Assembly (NCBI GenBank): GCA_029259745.1
Contig: JAJDEO010000003.1
Span: 40,202-104,201 of the forward strand
Length of the DNA stretch: 64,000 nt
Origin: Planctomycetota bacterium
Lineage (GTDB): Bacteria > Planctomycetota > B15-G4
Direction of reading: 5' to 3'
Made by a program: the position numbers and the translations under genes. Below, one piece after another: positions 44,951-55,200 of this stretch (position 1 is the stretch's first letter; each line of letters begins with the position of its first letter). The notes beneath the pieces are model-generated. The model was not told the DNA's origin, searched no databases, and saw only the letters and a list, made by a program, of their open reading frames with translations.

Positions 44951-47296
44951 CTATTCGACGCCTCGGTCGTCTCCGGAGGCACCCGCCACGTCGTCCCTGT
45001 CGCCGTCCAACGACCAGCCTGTCGAAAGCCCCACGACGAACCACCCCACCGCCAGGATCCCGATGGCGAAGAGCGTGTCGCCCGGAGCGCGCAACCAGCG
45101 CAGCCACTCCAGCGTCGGCGTCTGCATGAACTCCTCGCTGCGGGCATACCACATGCCCGACTCCACGCTGGCCCAGGTCTGCGCCAGGCCGACCGGCAGC
45201 AGGCTCAGGAGCACCATCATCAGCAAGCCGATGTTCATCGCCCAGAAAGCGAATGCCAGCACGCCCGTCTTCCACTGCTGCCGCATGAAGAGGCCGCGCA
45301 GGCAGAACAACGTCAACCCGATGCCGAGCATCCCGTAGACGCCGAACAGCGCCGTGTGTGCGTGGACCGCCGTCGTGTTCAAGCCTTGCATGTAGTACAG
45401 CGCGATGGGCGGGTTGATCAGGAAGCCGAAGAGTCCTGCGCCGACCAGATTCCAGAAGGCCACCGCGATGAACCAGTAGATGGGCCACTTGTAGTGCTTG
45501 GCCCAGGACGTCCCCCGAAGCATCGAGAGGTTCTCGTAGGCCTCGTAGCCGATCAGCACGAGCGGCATCAGCTCGAGCGCCGAGAAGGTGCCACCCAGAG
45601 CGATGATGATCGGTGAGGTGCCCGTGAAGTAGAGGTGGTGGAACATGCCCAGGACACCACCCAGCATGTACAGGATGGCCGTGAAGAGCACCGCCGCCGT
45701 CGCCGTGTTCACCCGCAGCAATCCCATCCGCACGAACAGGAACGCCAGGACCACGACGGCGAAGACCTCGAAGAAGCCTTCCACCCACAGGTGCACCACC
45801 CACCAACGCCAGTACTCGGCGATGGCCAGGTTCGTGTGCTGTCCCCACATCAGCCCCGCGGCGTAGAACAGCGCGATCGCGCCCGACGAGAGCGTGAACA
45901 GGACGAGGAGCTGCTTGTTGGCGCCGGTCTCCGTCCGCAGCGCGGGCAACAACGCGCGCACCATCAGCCCCAACCACACGAACAGACCGACCAACAGGAA
46001 GATCTGCCAGAAGCGTCCGAGATCCACGTACTCGAAACCCTGGTGCCCGAACCAGAAGTTGGTGAGGCCATCGGTGATGTGGTGATGGATCGCAAGTGCC
46101 TGCCCCACCATCGACCCACCCACGATGATCACCAGGCAGATGAACAGGAAGTTCACGCCGGCGCGCTGGAACTTCGGCTCGTGCCCGGAGACGGCCGGCG
46201 CAAGGAAGAGCCCGGTGGCCAGCCACGAGGTCGCGATCCACAGCACACCGAGCTGGGTGTGCCAGGTGCGTGCCAGACTGTAGGGCACCCACTCGGACAG
46301 CGGGATGCCGTAGAAGCCGTTGCCCTCCACGCCGTAGTGCGCCGCCACCACGCCCGTGATCATCTGCACCACGAGCAGCGCGCCGACGATCCAGAAGTAC
46401 TTCAACGTCGCGCGCATCGAGGGCGTGACCTTCAAACCCAGCAACGGATCCTTCGGCGGCGCGACGTGCGTGTCCTCCCAGCGGCGGCGCGTGGCCGCGT
46501 ACCACCAGGCCAGCGCGCCGATCCCACCCAGCAGCAGGACGAAACTGATCACCGACACGACGACGATGGTCCCCGTCGGGCGGTTGCCGACCAACTCCTC
46601 AGGCGGCCAGTTGTGGGTGTAGGTGATGTCCATCCCCGGACGCTCTGTCACGCAGGCCCACGACGCCCAGAAGAAGAAGGCCGTGAGCTTGTCGGTGTTC
46701 GCGTCGGACGCCACCGTGCGCTCCGGCATGGCGAAGCTCTCACGCATGCCCGCGAGGTCGGGGTGGTCGCCGAAGAGACGGCGATGGTGTTCGCGGATGG
46801 AGGCGATGGCCTGGTTGCGCACCGCGGAGATCGTCAGCGTGCCGCTCTCGGCGTCGTAGCGATTGGTGCGCACCTCGACCTGCAGTCGCGCCCGCAGGCC
46901 GGCCTGCGCCTCGACGTCCAGTGCGGCGTAGCTCTCCGCACCGCTCGCACGCGCCCAGTGCTCCAGCAGCCACGTGGCTTCGCGATGCACCCAGTCCGCG
47001 GTCCAGTCGGGAGCCGTGTAAGCGCCGTGTCCCCAGACCGAGCCCAACTCCTGCCCACCCATCGCGCGCCAAACGTCCTGCCCGGCACGGATGTCATCGC
47101 CGGTGAAGAGCGTCTCCCCGCCTTCGATGACCACTTGCTCGGGGATCGGCGGTGCCTGTTGGTACAGCTCGCCGCCGTAGTAGAGCAGCGCCCCGAACGA
47201 CGCCACCAGGAGCAGACCCAGCGTCCACCACAGCCGCTTGAGGTTCACCGCTGGCCCGAGGTCCGAGGCAAGGGGCCCACGATCCGCGTCGCTCAT
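44951..47296 (-). CDS. norZ: quinol-dependent nitric oxide reductase (qNOR)
   Basis: A 781-residue single-subunit NOR of the haem-copper oxidase superfamily, which reduces two NO to N2O with electrons from quinol. The N-terminal helix is followed by a periplasmic domain of about 200 residues (the fused NorC-like part, without a CxxCH haem c motif, hence qNOR). Then come about 12 helices with the haem and non-haem iron ligands: RTWHTQLGV, WVVHLWVEGFFEVFAVVV (His and the NOR-type Glu), GMFHHLYFTG and NTTAVHAHTALFG. All expected ligands are present. It probably detoxifies NO, as no other denitrification gene and no NorR/NsrR-type regulator gene is adjacent. Confidence 0.93.
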   Translation of the reverse strand: MSDADRGPLASDLGPAVNLKRLWWTLGLLLVASFGALLYYGGELYQQAPPIPEQVVIEGGETLFTGDDIRAGQDVWRAMGGQELGSVWGHGAYTAPDWTADWVHREATWLLEHWARASGAESYAALDVEAQAGLRARLQVEVRTNRYDAESGTLTISAVRNQAIASIREHHRRLFGDHPDLAGMRESFAMPERTVASDANTDKLTAFFFWASWACVTERPGMDITYTHNWPPEELVGNRPTGTIVVVSVISFVLLLGGIGALAWWYAATRRRWEDTHVAPPKDPLLGLKVTPSMRATLKYFWIVGALLVVQMITGVVAAHYGVEGNGFYGIPLSEWVPYSLARTWHTQLGVLWIATSWLATGLFLAPAVSGHEPKFQRAGVNFLFICLVIIVGGSMVGQALAIHHHITDGLTNFWFGHQGFEYVDLGRFWQIFLLVGLFVWLGLMVRALLPALRTETGANKQLLVLFTLSSGAIALFYAAGLMWGQHTNLAIAEYWRWWVVHLWVEGFFEVFAVVVLAFLFVRMGLLRVNTATAAVLFTAILYMLGGVLGMFHHLYFTGTSPIIIALGGTFSALELMPLVLIGYEAYENLSMLRGTSWAKHYKWPIYWFIAVAFWNLVGAGLFGFLINPPIALYYMQGLNTTAVHAHTALFGVYGMLGIGLTLFCLRGLFMRQQWKTGVLAFAFWAMNIGLLMMVLLSLLPVGLAQTWASVESGMWYARSEEFMQTPTLEWLRWLRAPGDTLFAIGILAVGWFVVGLSTGWSLDGDRDDVAGASGDDRGVE

Positions 47297-47756
47297 GTCG
47301 AAGTCTCGATCTCAGAGAGGAGGTTCAGGCGCGGGCTCTGCTGGCCCCCGCACCGCCACCGCACCCGGACGGACCACGCCGTCTTGGCACAGTAGCCGCT
47401 CACGATACGTGGGCGCGCCCGTGCGTCACAGCCCCAACCGACCGTCATGTCAGAAGTTATTTCCCCACGGAGACCCAACAGATCCACGCACTCGACGGCT
47501 CGCGGCGCGCGCGCCGGGAAGGCCGGCCCAAAAACTCAGCTCACCCCATCCTCTGGCCTCTGGCGTATCGGCGAGCGCGTCACGGACGTGGTTTGCCCGC
47601 GCTGGAAATGCCGCCAGCGGCTCACGATCGTCGTGCGGCGCGACTCAGATCGCGTCGTGCGACAGGCTCCCGTCCGCGCTCACCCTCATGATTCGGACGA
47701 GCGCCATCGGTTCAGCCCTCGCAACACGGGTTCAGCGATCGAAAGAGACCGTCACG
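47297..47756. other. intergenic, upstream of nitric oxide reductase
   Basis: These 460 bases separate the nitric oxide reductase gene from a lipoprotein gene, both on the minus strand. A slightly AT-rich patch (aagttatttcccc, about 47453-47465) may be part of a promoter. I looked for NorR (GTCA-N-TGAC), FNR and NsrR-like palindromes and found none convincing. GC-rich self-complementary runs occur at 47507-47540. Confidence 0.35.
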
Positions 47757-48206
47757 TCAGTGCTTCTCCTCCTCCATCGTCGCCTTGGCGGCCTGCACGG
47801 CGGCGACCAGCTCGGCGTAGGCCGCCTGCACGCCTTCGCCCAACTCAGCGCCGGCAGCCGATCCCGCGCTCTCCAACTCCGCGAGCTTCGCTTGGAACGC
47901 CACGCGCTTGTCCTCGACGGCGTCCCAGGCTGCCAGCGCCTTCTGGCTCGCGCCGGCTTTGGCCACCGTCGCGGACGCCTTCAGCTTGTCCATGCTGTCG
48001 CCCAGCGCCGACTTCCAGTCGCTGGCTTTGCGGACGGTGAGGTCCTTGAGATGTGAGCCGGCCTGCTCCAGGTGGTCGGCGGCTTCAGCGAACTGACCCT
48101 GCGCGGCTTGCCAGTCGGGGTCCCCGCAACTGGTGAGTGGCGTGGCGGCGAGCAAGCCGGCGAGCAGCGCGGCCGAGAGCGGGAGGCGAGCGTGGTGCTT
48201 GGTCAT
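47757..48206 (-). CDS. small helical lipoprotein
   Basis: A 149-residue protein with a type II signal peptide: hydrophobic LPLSAALLAGLLAATPLTSC with the Cys at about residue 27 as lipidation site. The mature part is almost entirely alpha-helical and rich in Ala, Lys and Glu (QFAEAADHLEQAGSHLKDL, KRVAFQAKLAELESAGSAAG), suggesting a coiled coil on the outer or cytoplasmic membrane surface. I do not recognise a family. The ATG at 48206 is chosen because the lipoprotein signal begins there; the frame runs further upstream without meaning. It precedes the nitric oxide reductase gene by 460 bases, so co-transcription is uncertain. Confidence 0.7.
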   Translation of the reverse strand: MTKHHARLPLSAALLAGLLAATPLTSCGDPDWQAAQGQFAEAADHLEQAGSHLKDLTVRKASDWKSALGDSMDKLKASATVAKAGASQKALAAWDAVEDKRVAFQAKLAELESAGSAAGAELGEGVQAAYAELVAAVQAAKATMEEEKH

Positions 48207-48480
48207 GGTTGGTCTTCCAGACGAAGGGGAGGGCGACAGTGTGCACGAGATGACGCGGCGGCGCCTCGAGCTGGTCGATGGCGCCCGCGTCACGGGAGGT
48301 TGATTCGGATTCGGCCCGTCCGGTTTGCTGCCCCGGACGAAACCTCCCTCAGATCGCAGCGCAGCCCAGCGCCACGCAGCCCGCTCCGCGGTCGCATGTC
48401 ATGCTCGCGCCATTGGACGAAGTCGCGAGGCACGGGCTACAAACGAAGGCGACCGCGCCCCTCGATCAGGAGTCCTTTTC

Positions 48481-49830
48481 ATGGACTTCATGAACCCGTC
48501 TTGGACGCGGTGCGCGCTTGGTGCGCTGCGCGGGCCTCTCGTTGTCATCGCCCTCTGCATCGCGGCCGACGCGTCTGCGCAGGGGGCACCCGCACTCCCC
48601 GCGCCGATCCGTGTGGAACGCGAAGGACTCGCGCGCGGAGGCGACCTCGGCGCCGTCGTGGCGCTCGAGGCGCTGCCGAGCGAGGACAACGCAGCGCTGC
48701 TCCTCGACCGCCTCGGCACGTGGCTGACCTTCGTGGGCGACGTGCGCGGACTGCCCGCCGTCGAGGCGAGGCTCACGACGCCGCCGCGGCGCTACGCGAA
48801 CTCCGGCGCCCAGGCCGTCGACGACCTGGTGCCGCGCGACGCCGTCGAGTGGATCGTCGACACGGCGCACGACGCACGCGTCGTGATGCTGAACGAGGAG
48901 CACCGCAGTTCTCGTCAACGGGCCTTCGCACACGAACTGCTGGCCTCGCTGCGCGACGCTGGATTCACACACCTTGCGCTCGAGACCCTGCGGCACGACG
49001 CGGTCACGACGGCCACCCTCGCCGAGCGCGGCGCCCCGACGCGCGACGATGGTTTCTACACGGCCGACCCGCTGCTGGGCGACCTCGTGCGGCGCGCGCT
49101 CGAGCTCGGTATGAGCGTCGTCGCCTACGAGGCGGTCATGGCCACCTGCCCACCGGACATCGCGCGCGACCCGCTCGGGAGCACGAACTGGCGCGAGGCC
49201 GAGCAGGCGCGCCATCTCGCGGAGCTTGTCACCAGCGACACCGACGCGCGCCTGCTCGTCTGGTGTGGTCGTCACCATCTCAGCGAAGACCGCGCGCGCA
49301 ACGAGGAGTTGGATTGGACGCCGATGGGTGGGCTGTTCGCTGAAGCCACTGGCATCGACCCGCTGACGATCGACCTGATGGTGATGACCGAGCACCCGAC
49401 GGACGGCGTGGAGCCCGACGTGTATCGTGCGGTCGCCGATGATCTCGACGCGCCGACCGTCTTCGTCGACGAGGCCGGCGACGCGTACTCCGCGATCGAC
49501 TCGATCGACGCGATGGTCTTCTTCCCTCGCACGTTCTTCACCGAGGGTCGACCGCGCTGGGCCACCCTCGGCGGACTGCGCGCGCCGCACACCGTCGACG
49601 TGACGTCGTTCGAGGAGCGCCCCGCGCCCGGGCGCCCGCTCGCGATCGAGGTGCGCGCCGCTGGCGAAGGCGTCGACACGATCGCCCTCGATCGTGTGAT
49701 CTGGCGCGCCGACGCTCCCCCGAGCGCGATGATCCGGCGAGGCGTCGACGCGGTCGTGCGCGTGGTCGACTCCGATGGCGAGGAGCTCGCGGCCTGGGAT
49801 GTGCCGGCCGACGCTCGGGAAGATCGTTGA
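48481..49830 (+). CDS. exported Tiki/erythromycin-esterase-like protein (ChaN fold)
   Basis: A 449-residue protein with an N-terminal signal peptide (LVVIALCIAADASAQ) and AGGAG upstream of the ATG. Residues 115-320 carry the pattern of the ChaN/EreA/Tiki superfamily: ARVVMLNEEHRSSRQRAFAH (metal-binding Glu/His), DAGFTHLALETLRHDA, GMSVVAYE and DARLLVWCGRHHLSED with a His pair. In this superfamily the clustered acidic and His residues bind metal or haem, and members act as esterases or proteases. The C-terminal 100 residues are beta-rich. The precise substrate is unknown; antibiotic hydrolysis should not be assumed. Transcribed alone, with repeat copy C about 80 bases downstream. Confidence 0.68.
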   Translation: MDFMNPSWTRCALGALRGPLVVIALCIAADASAQGAPALPAPIRVEREGLARGGDLGAVVALEALPSEDNAALLLDRLGTWLTFVGDVRGLPAVEARLTTPPRRYANSGAQAVDDLVPRDAVEWIVDTAHDARVVMLNEEHRSSRQRAFAHELLASLRDAGFTHLALETLRHDAVTTATLAERGAPTRDDGFYTADPLLGDLVRRALELGMSVVAYEAVMATCPPDIARDPLGSTNWREAEQARHLAELVTSDTDARLLVWCGRHHLSEDRARNEELDWTPMGGLFAEATGIDPLTIDLMVMTEHPTDGVEPDVYRAVADDLDAPTVFVDEAGDAYSAIDSIDAMVFFPRTFFTEGRPRWATLGGLRAPHTVDVTSFEERPAPGRPLAIEVRAAGEGVDTIALDRVIWRADAPPSAMIRRGVDAVVRVVDSDGEELAAWDVPADAREDR

Positions 49831-50202
49831 TCGCGACTGGCTCGGGGGCCGCGTCGCTCGCCCCTCGCGAAGTCACCGAGACGACCATCGCGAAGCGATT
49901 CATCGCCTACCAGCCTGTGAAGAACTGCTCCGAGTGCGCCGTGCGTGACCGAGAGTGTCTGTGCGAGTGTGGGAACGCAGGCGAATCAGTGGATTCGTCG
50001 AGGATCCCGCGCTCGCACAGGCGCGCTCGGGTGCGTGCGGCGTGCTGGATGAGTTCTTCAACGGGCTGCCATGACGACTTCGACCGGGCCCACGCATCGC
50101 TCGACGAGCACGCGCAGATGGCCGCAGCTTGTTGAAGACACAACGGCATGTCGCGCTCGGGTTTCCGAGAGACGCAACCGGAGTCCGACACTCACGCAGC
50201 TC
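49831..50202. other. intergenic with hairpin repeat copy C
   Basis: These 372 bases lie between convergent genes. Repeat copy C covers 49911-50068. The rest shows nothing beyond a short GCTTGTTGAAGACAC stretch near 50129-50143 that weakly resembles the repeat end. Confidence 0.4.
49911..50068 (+). repeat. 158-bp interspersed hairpin repeat, copy C
   Basis: A full copy from CAGCCTGTGAAGAACTGCTC to GAGTTCTTCAACGGGCTG. It keeps both arms and the central loop (CGAATCAGTGGATTCG). It lies 80 bases after the stop of the Tiki-like gene, in a convergent intergenic region. Confidence 0.87.
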
Positions 50203-52263
50203 CTACAACCCGCCGGCATACCCGTATGAATCCGCGGCGTTGAATCCGTAGGCATACAAGCCGACCGGCGTCGGCGCCGTGAGGTTGTGACAACCGGGCT
50301 GGACGACAACCTGAACGCCGACGAAACCGCTGGTGCCGATCGGCTCGACAGTGAGCGGCGCCAAAGCCTGTCCGTCGAGCAAGACGTCTGTGAGATCCTC
50401 GGCACGAAGAACGATATTGACGTAGTGCGCGACGAATCCGCTGGGTGGCGACGTAAATGTGTACGCCGTACGGAACCGTTCCACCGGAGCGACGAGGCCC
50501 ATGAATGGGTCTCCCGCATTCCCGTCGTAGGACGTGCCGTGTGCGTACTGACAGATGAGCACCGGAGCACTCGACGTGATCTGGTTCACGCCATCGAGAA
50601 TGAGGTCACTGAACGTACCGGGATCGAGTGAAAACGTCGCAGGCTTCGATCCGGCAACTGTGATGACCGTGTTCGGCGTGTCCGTGACGATGCGGAAAGT
50701 GTCTCCGCCGGCTCGACCTGCAAGCGACACCGTGAGGTGCTCGATCCCCCAGTACGAGATGGGCGGAAGCTGCTCCACGAGGTGGTCGCAAAACCCGAAG
50801 TCCGCGGGGACATTGCCGCATTCATGACCACCGAAGACCGCGATCGGCGACGATGATGTGACGAGCGAACCCGTCAGATCGTCGCCCGTCAGCAGATAGG
50901 TCTCCAAGGCATCGAGCGTGACGGTCAGAGCCTCACCTTGCTCTCCGAACGGCCCTCCACTCGACGGAACGATCGTGACCTCGGTGTCATCCGAGATCCC
51001 CACGACGGCCAGCTGTGAAGGGCCATTGACCGACGACGCATGGGAAAGCACACGGTAGCGCGTCCCGGCGACAACCGTCGGAAACGCCGTGAAGGCATCG
51101 GTGGAGAAAGTGAGTCGGTTGAGACCGTAGACCGTGATCGGAGCTTCGGCACTGATCCCGATGCCACGCTGAGTCACTTCGCCCGCCGTGAGCACCTGCA
51201 CATTCGAGGGAAGGGAGATCGTCGTGACGAGGCCCGGCTGAACGGAGAAGGGAATGTCAATCGCCAGTCCAGGCATGGTGACTTCACCAGTCGTCGAGAA
51301 CTCACTCCCGATGAGGAGCGAGCAGTTGGAGGTGGCTTCGTAGTTACGTGGGAAGCACACGACGAAGTCGCTCCCTTCTGACGTCGGCAGGAGAACCACA
51401 TCGCCTACGTCAGTGATGGCACCGGGGACCGCCTCGAATGAACCGGACGCCCCCGAACCGATGTCCGCCGTCACGAACACTGACACGGGACCAAGGAGCG
51501 CAGGCACACCGTCGATGACGAATCGGCCATTGACGTCTGTCATCGCCGTCGTACCACTTGACGAAGCCGCCAACGCCTCGAAGACAGCCGATCCGTCGAT
51601 GTCGATGACGCGCCCCTCGACGGTCGTGAGTGGATCACCGAGGGAGACGACGACCTTCGTCACCGCCGTGGCGCCATCGTTCTCCGCGGTCAGGTACGCG
51701 ATTCCGGTCGCGCCTGCCGTGACGCCACCGTTGACATCGACCGATGCGATCAGCGGATTGCTGGAGGTGTATGTCGTCCACGCCGACTGCGGCGTGACGT
51801 CGATGAAGCTCCCGTCCGCGAGCTCGGCCATGGTGATGATGGACGTTTGTTGTCCCAGCGTGGTGAGCGTCGGCGTGATGACCTCCACGGCGAGCGCGGC
51901 TGGGAGCGGTGGAGGTGTCTCGGTGATGATGAGCTGTTGGACGGTGAACGAAGACCCGTCTTCGATGCGGAATGGCTCGCTGAACAACCAGCGCGTCTTG
52001 CCTTCCGCCGTGCTGGTTCCAGTGACGCGGACAAAGTCGTCGCCGATGAAGTCAGGCGGTGTGCCTTGCCCACCTGCCCCGAACTCGTCAGGCGAGGGGA
52101 CGTTGGTGAGCCGAAAGCTCCCGTCGGCATTCACTTGAACCGACTGACCGTTCACTGACACGGTCCATGTGTCATCGAGAAGTGACTGTGCCGCAGCGTC
52201 TGAGATGGACGCGAGAGACACGGCAACAAGCGTCGCGGCGAGGATGCAAAGACGTGGAATCAT
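50203..52263 (-). CDS. secreted protein with Ig-like domains and an IgGFc-binding-like domain
   Basis: A 686-residue protein with signal peptide MIPRLCILAATLVAVSLASI; GGAGGAC upstream supports the ATG at 52263. Residues 120-215 hold a BIG2-type Ig domain (SAWTTYTSSNPLIASVDVNG, GIAYLTAENDGATA). A carboxypeptidase-regulatory-like fold follows (VEGRVIDIDGSAVFEAL, TDVNGRFVIDGVPALLG). From about 330 to the end is an IgGFc-binding-N-like domain (GISDDTEVTIVPSSGG, YLLTGDDLTGSLVTSSSPIAVFGGHECGNVP, split over two strands, and DHLVEQLPPISYWG). Such proteins are thought to mediate adhesion. The gene starts 29 bases after the stop of a large multidomain exported protein and is probably in its operon. No PFKGG domain. 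Confidence 0.78.
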   Translation of the reverse strand: MIPRLCILAATLVAVSLASISDAAAQSLLDDTWTVSVNGQSVQVNADGSFRLTNVPSPDEFGAGGQGTPPDFIGDDFVRVTGTSTAEGKTRWLFSEPFRIEDGSSFTVQQLIITETPPPLPAALAVEVITPTLTTLGQQTSIITMAELADGSFIDVTPQSAWTTYTSSNPLIASVDVNGGVTAGATGIAYLTAENDGATAVTKVVVSLGDPLTTVEGRVIDIDGSAVFEALAASSSGTTAMTDVNGRFVIDGVPALLGPVSVFVTADIGSGASGSFEAVPGAITDVGDVVLLPTSEGSDFVVCFPRNYEATSNCSLLIGSEFSTTGEVTMPGLAIDIPFSVQPGLVTTISLPSNVQVLTAGEVTQRGIGISAEAPITVYGLNRLTFSTDAFTAFPTVVAGTRYRVLSHASSVNGPSQLAVVGISDDTEVTIVPSSGGPFGEQGEALTVTLDALETYLLTGDDLTGSLVTSSSPIAVFGGHECGNVPADFGFCDHLVEQLPPISYWGIEHLTVSLAGRAGGDTFRIVTDTPNTVITVAGSKPATFSLDPGTFSDLILDGVNQITSSAPVLICQYAHGTSYDGNAGDPFMGLVAPVERFRTAYTFTSPPSGFVAHYVNIVLRAEDLTDVLLDGQALAPLTVEPIGTSGFVGVQVVVQPGCHNLTAPTPVGLYAYGFNAADSYGYAGGL

Positions 52264-52292
52264 CAGCCTGTCCTCCGAGTTGTTGTGGAGTG

Positions 52293-55200
52293 TCATGGGG
52301 CGCAAGTCGGGAATGCGGGGAGCGGAATCGTCGGCAGCTGGCCTGAACCCGAGAACTGCTTGAACTGCTTGTTGAATGGAACTGTGAGCGACCCCAGCTT
52401 GAACTCGCCGGCGATCGTCGGTCCGGCGTTGAAGATCGTCACGATGGCTTGGTTCCCTTGGATCTTGATCACGCCGTTGATCGAGTCGGTCAATGTCACG
52501 GGTACGTTGGCCGTGACACCACCGACCGTGATTCCGAGTTCGAGATCACCTCCGAGCCCCTTCACGGCGAGTGAACCTCCGCCAGCCCAGCCCTGCTGCC
52601 CCGTGCACGATTCGCTCGCGCCGCCCAACGTTCCCTTCACGTCGACCCCGTCAGCCTTGATGTTGGCGGCGATGGTGCACGAGACAGAGCCACCGGTCAG
52701 CTTCTCTACTTTCTTGCAGATGAACTTGTCGATCGCCTTGAGAACGGGGCCACCGAGGTTGACGGAGATCGACCCGTCGAAGCTCCCGTCGAAGCCGCCC
52801 TGCCCCTTGACGACGCAGCCGGGAACGAATCCGAGTTCGACCCCCGGACAACAGATGTCCTTCCTTGCGAACGCGACATCCGCGGCAGCTGAGATCTTGG
52901 GGATCTTCACGCCGAGAAAGTCGTTCTCGTACGGTCCGACGGTGAGCGGAGCGAGCTCGAAAGTAAACGATTCGAGAGGGCCTTCGACGCAACAGGTCTG
53001 CCCCTCACAGATCAGATCACCGTCGACGAAGGCCGGAGCATCGCAACACGACTCGCACTCTCCGGTGACGGCATACGGGGGACAGGTGCAGCCCCAACCT
53101 GCCGTGGTGAGACCGTCGCCGTCAGCAGAAACGATGCAGGAGCCGTCCTCGACGACGAACCCCGATGCTTCGATCTCGAACTGTCCGGTGTCGTGATGAA
53201 AGGTCAGAAACCACGCGGAAGAACCCGGCGCGAGCCCCGACAAGTTGGGGTAACAGATCTTGATCGGAGGATCGAAGATGGCTCCTGCTGGTTGCAGGGT
53301 CCAGGCAAAGGGTGGCGCCGCCCCATCCGGCATGGGCATGGGCACATCGTCATGGTGGACCTGATTGAGCGAGACGATCGTGCCCGCAGGCGCGGGTTGA
53401 CCATCGATCGACATGGACCCGGGTGCGATGGTCATGGTGAGACCTTCGACACCTTCGATCTCGAGCACCGTGTCAGACATCGTGCTGTAGATCCGGTTGT
53501 TGTCCGGGTCGAGACGCGGAAGCCTGACGGGCGTGGCAAGTGTGTTGAGCGCTCCCGGGATGATGATCTCGTCGAACTCGAGTTGAGGATACGTCCATAC
53601 CCCGGGAGGCCCGCCGTTGACACTGTCGACGGTCGAGCCGTCAATGTGCAGAACCGCGGGGCCGTCGAGCACACCCTCCAAGAAGAACGACCCGTCCGCC
53701 GCCGATGTCGTCTGACCCGATGTACTTCCTTCGACCTCCAGTGTGATCGCGGCACCGCCGAGGGGACATCCCGCATTGTCGAGGACGAGCCCGGCAAGGT
53801 TGGATGGCGTTCCATTCTGCGCGCTCTCGACGACGCGCACGACGAAGAGGGCCCCATCGCGCACCCCTGGAATGGACGCGAAGATGGCGGCCTGACCAGA
53901 CACCGAGTCACTGTGATACTCAGTGCTCGCGTGGCCCGTCGCATCGCTGAGCACGGTGACCTGGGAAAAGCCGTCGACGAACCCACCTCCCTCGATCACG
54001 GTGAAAGTGACCGGCACTCCCGAAACGGAGTTGCATCCATCACTGACCCAAGCGACGACTGGCGCCGGCGCGGGCGCTGACGTGGCGACCGTCTGGAGAT
54101 TGCCGGCGCCGACGTTGATCTGGCTCGCCTGCACCGGCAGTGCCGTCGCGCAGAAGAGCACGTCGCCCGACACGTCGGACGCCGCCGCTCGAACTCGGTG
54201 ACTCCCGCAACCGGCATCGTCCCCCAGCATCCATGACGCGCGCGCGATCCCTGCGTCGTCGGTGCGCGATTGCAACATGCGCACGTCGCCTCCCGGATCG
54301 TCCGCGGTGTCCTTCAGTCCGCCGCTTCCGGCGACGACGGTCCACGTCACGAGCTTGTCGACAAATGGCTCATCGTCGACGTCGAGAATGCGCACCTCGA
54401 TCGGCGAGCCCAGTAGACGCGCTGCAAGCCCATGCTGGCCGTTGCCACCCACGGCTGACATGCGCGGGCCAACAGTCGGCTCGCCGACGAACACAACCGT
54501 GACCGAAACGATCGAGGAGTTTCCCAGCGCATCCGTCGCAGTGACGGTGATCGTGTTCGCGCCGTCGTCGAGCGGAATGTCTTGCGCGAGGAACGTGCCG
54601 TTGTTTCCCAGACCGACGTCCACCTCCGCGACGACGCCGTTGACGACGACACCGAGCCCCATGAATCCGCTCAGCATGTCCCCCACACGACCTGCGACGT
54701 CGATCGTGTCGACCTTGATCGACTCACCCGCCACCGGCGTGTCGATGAAGACGTCCGGGCCCTTGGTGTCTTGGACGACGTGCCGCACGGACGGCGGCGA
54801 CGCGCTCGCGTCCTCGAAGATCTCCGTGACGACGATCGTGTTCTGTTGATTGAGCGCAAGTGCGACATCGATCGAAAATGCTTTCCCCGTGTCCACGTCA
54901 GCGAAGACGACGCCCGAAGCCGACTCGATTCGGAGGGTGCTGCTGTCGAAGAGGGCAAGCCCGGAGAGGGTGACGCTCGATGCCTTCGTCGAGATCGGCA
55001 ACGGATCGATCTTCGGAACCGTGGGTTGGCCGAGCGGACCCAGTGGCTCTTCAAACGTCAGCTTCTTCCCCTTGGGATTGAGCAGCTTGAGGACGACCTT
55101 GATCTCGCCTTGTCCGCCCACGTTCTCGAATCGCAGCTCGTGCGGACCGACATCCTCGAGCGTGAACGGCTTGAGTTTCGCGCTTCCCTTCTTCGTGTTG

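Noticed and set aside
45635..47395. 586-codon open frame opposite the nitric oxide reductase
   Set aside because: His/Arg/Glu-rich antisense translation; the minus strand encodes a complete qNOR with all ligands.
47430..47480. possible NO-responsive regulator site upstream of the nitric oxide reductase
   Set aside because: The patch is AT-rich, but no palindrome matching NorR, NsrR or FNR consensus is present.
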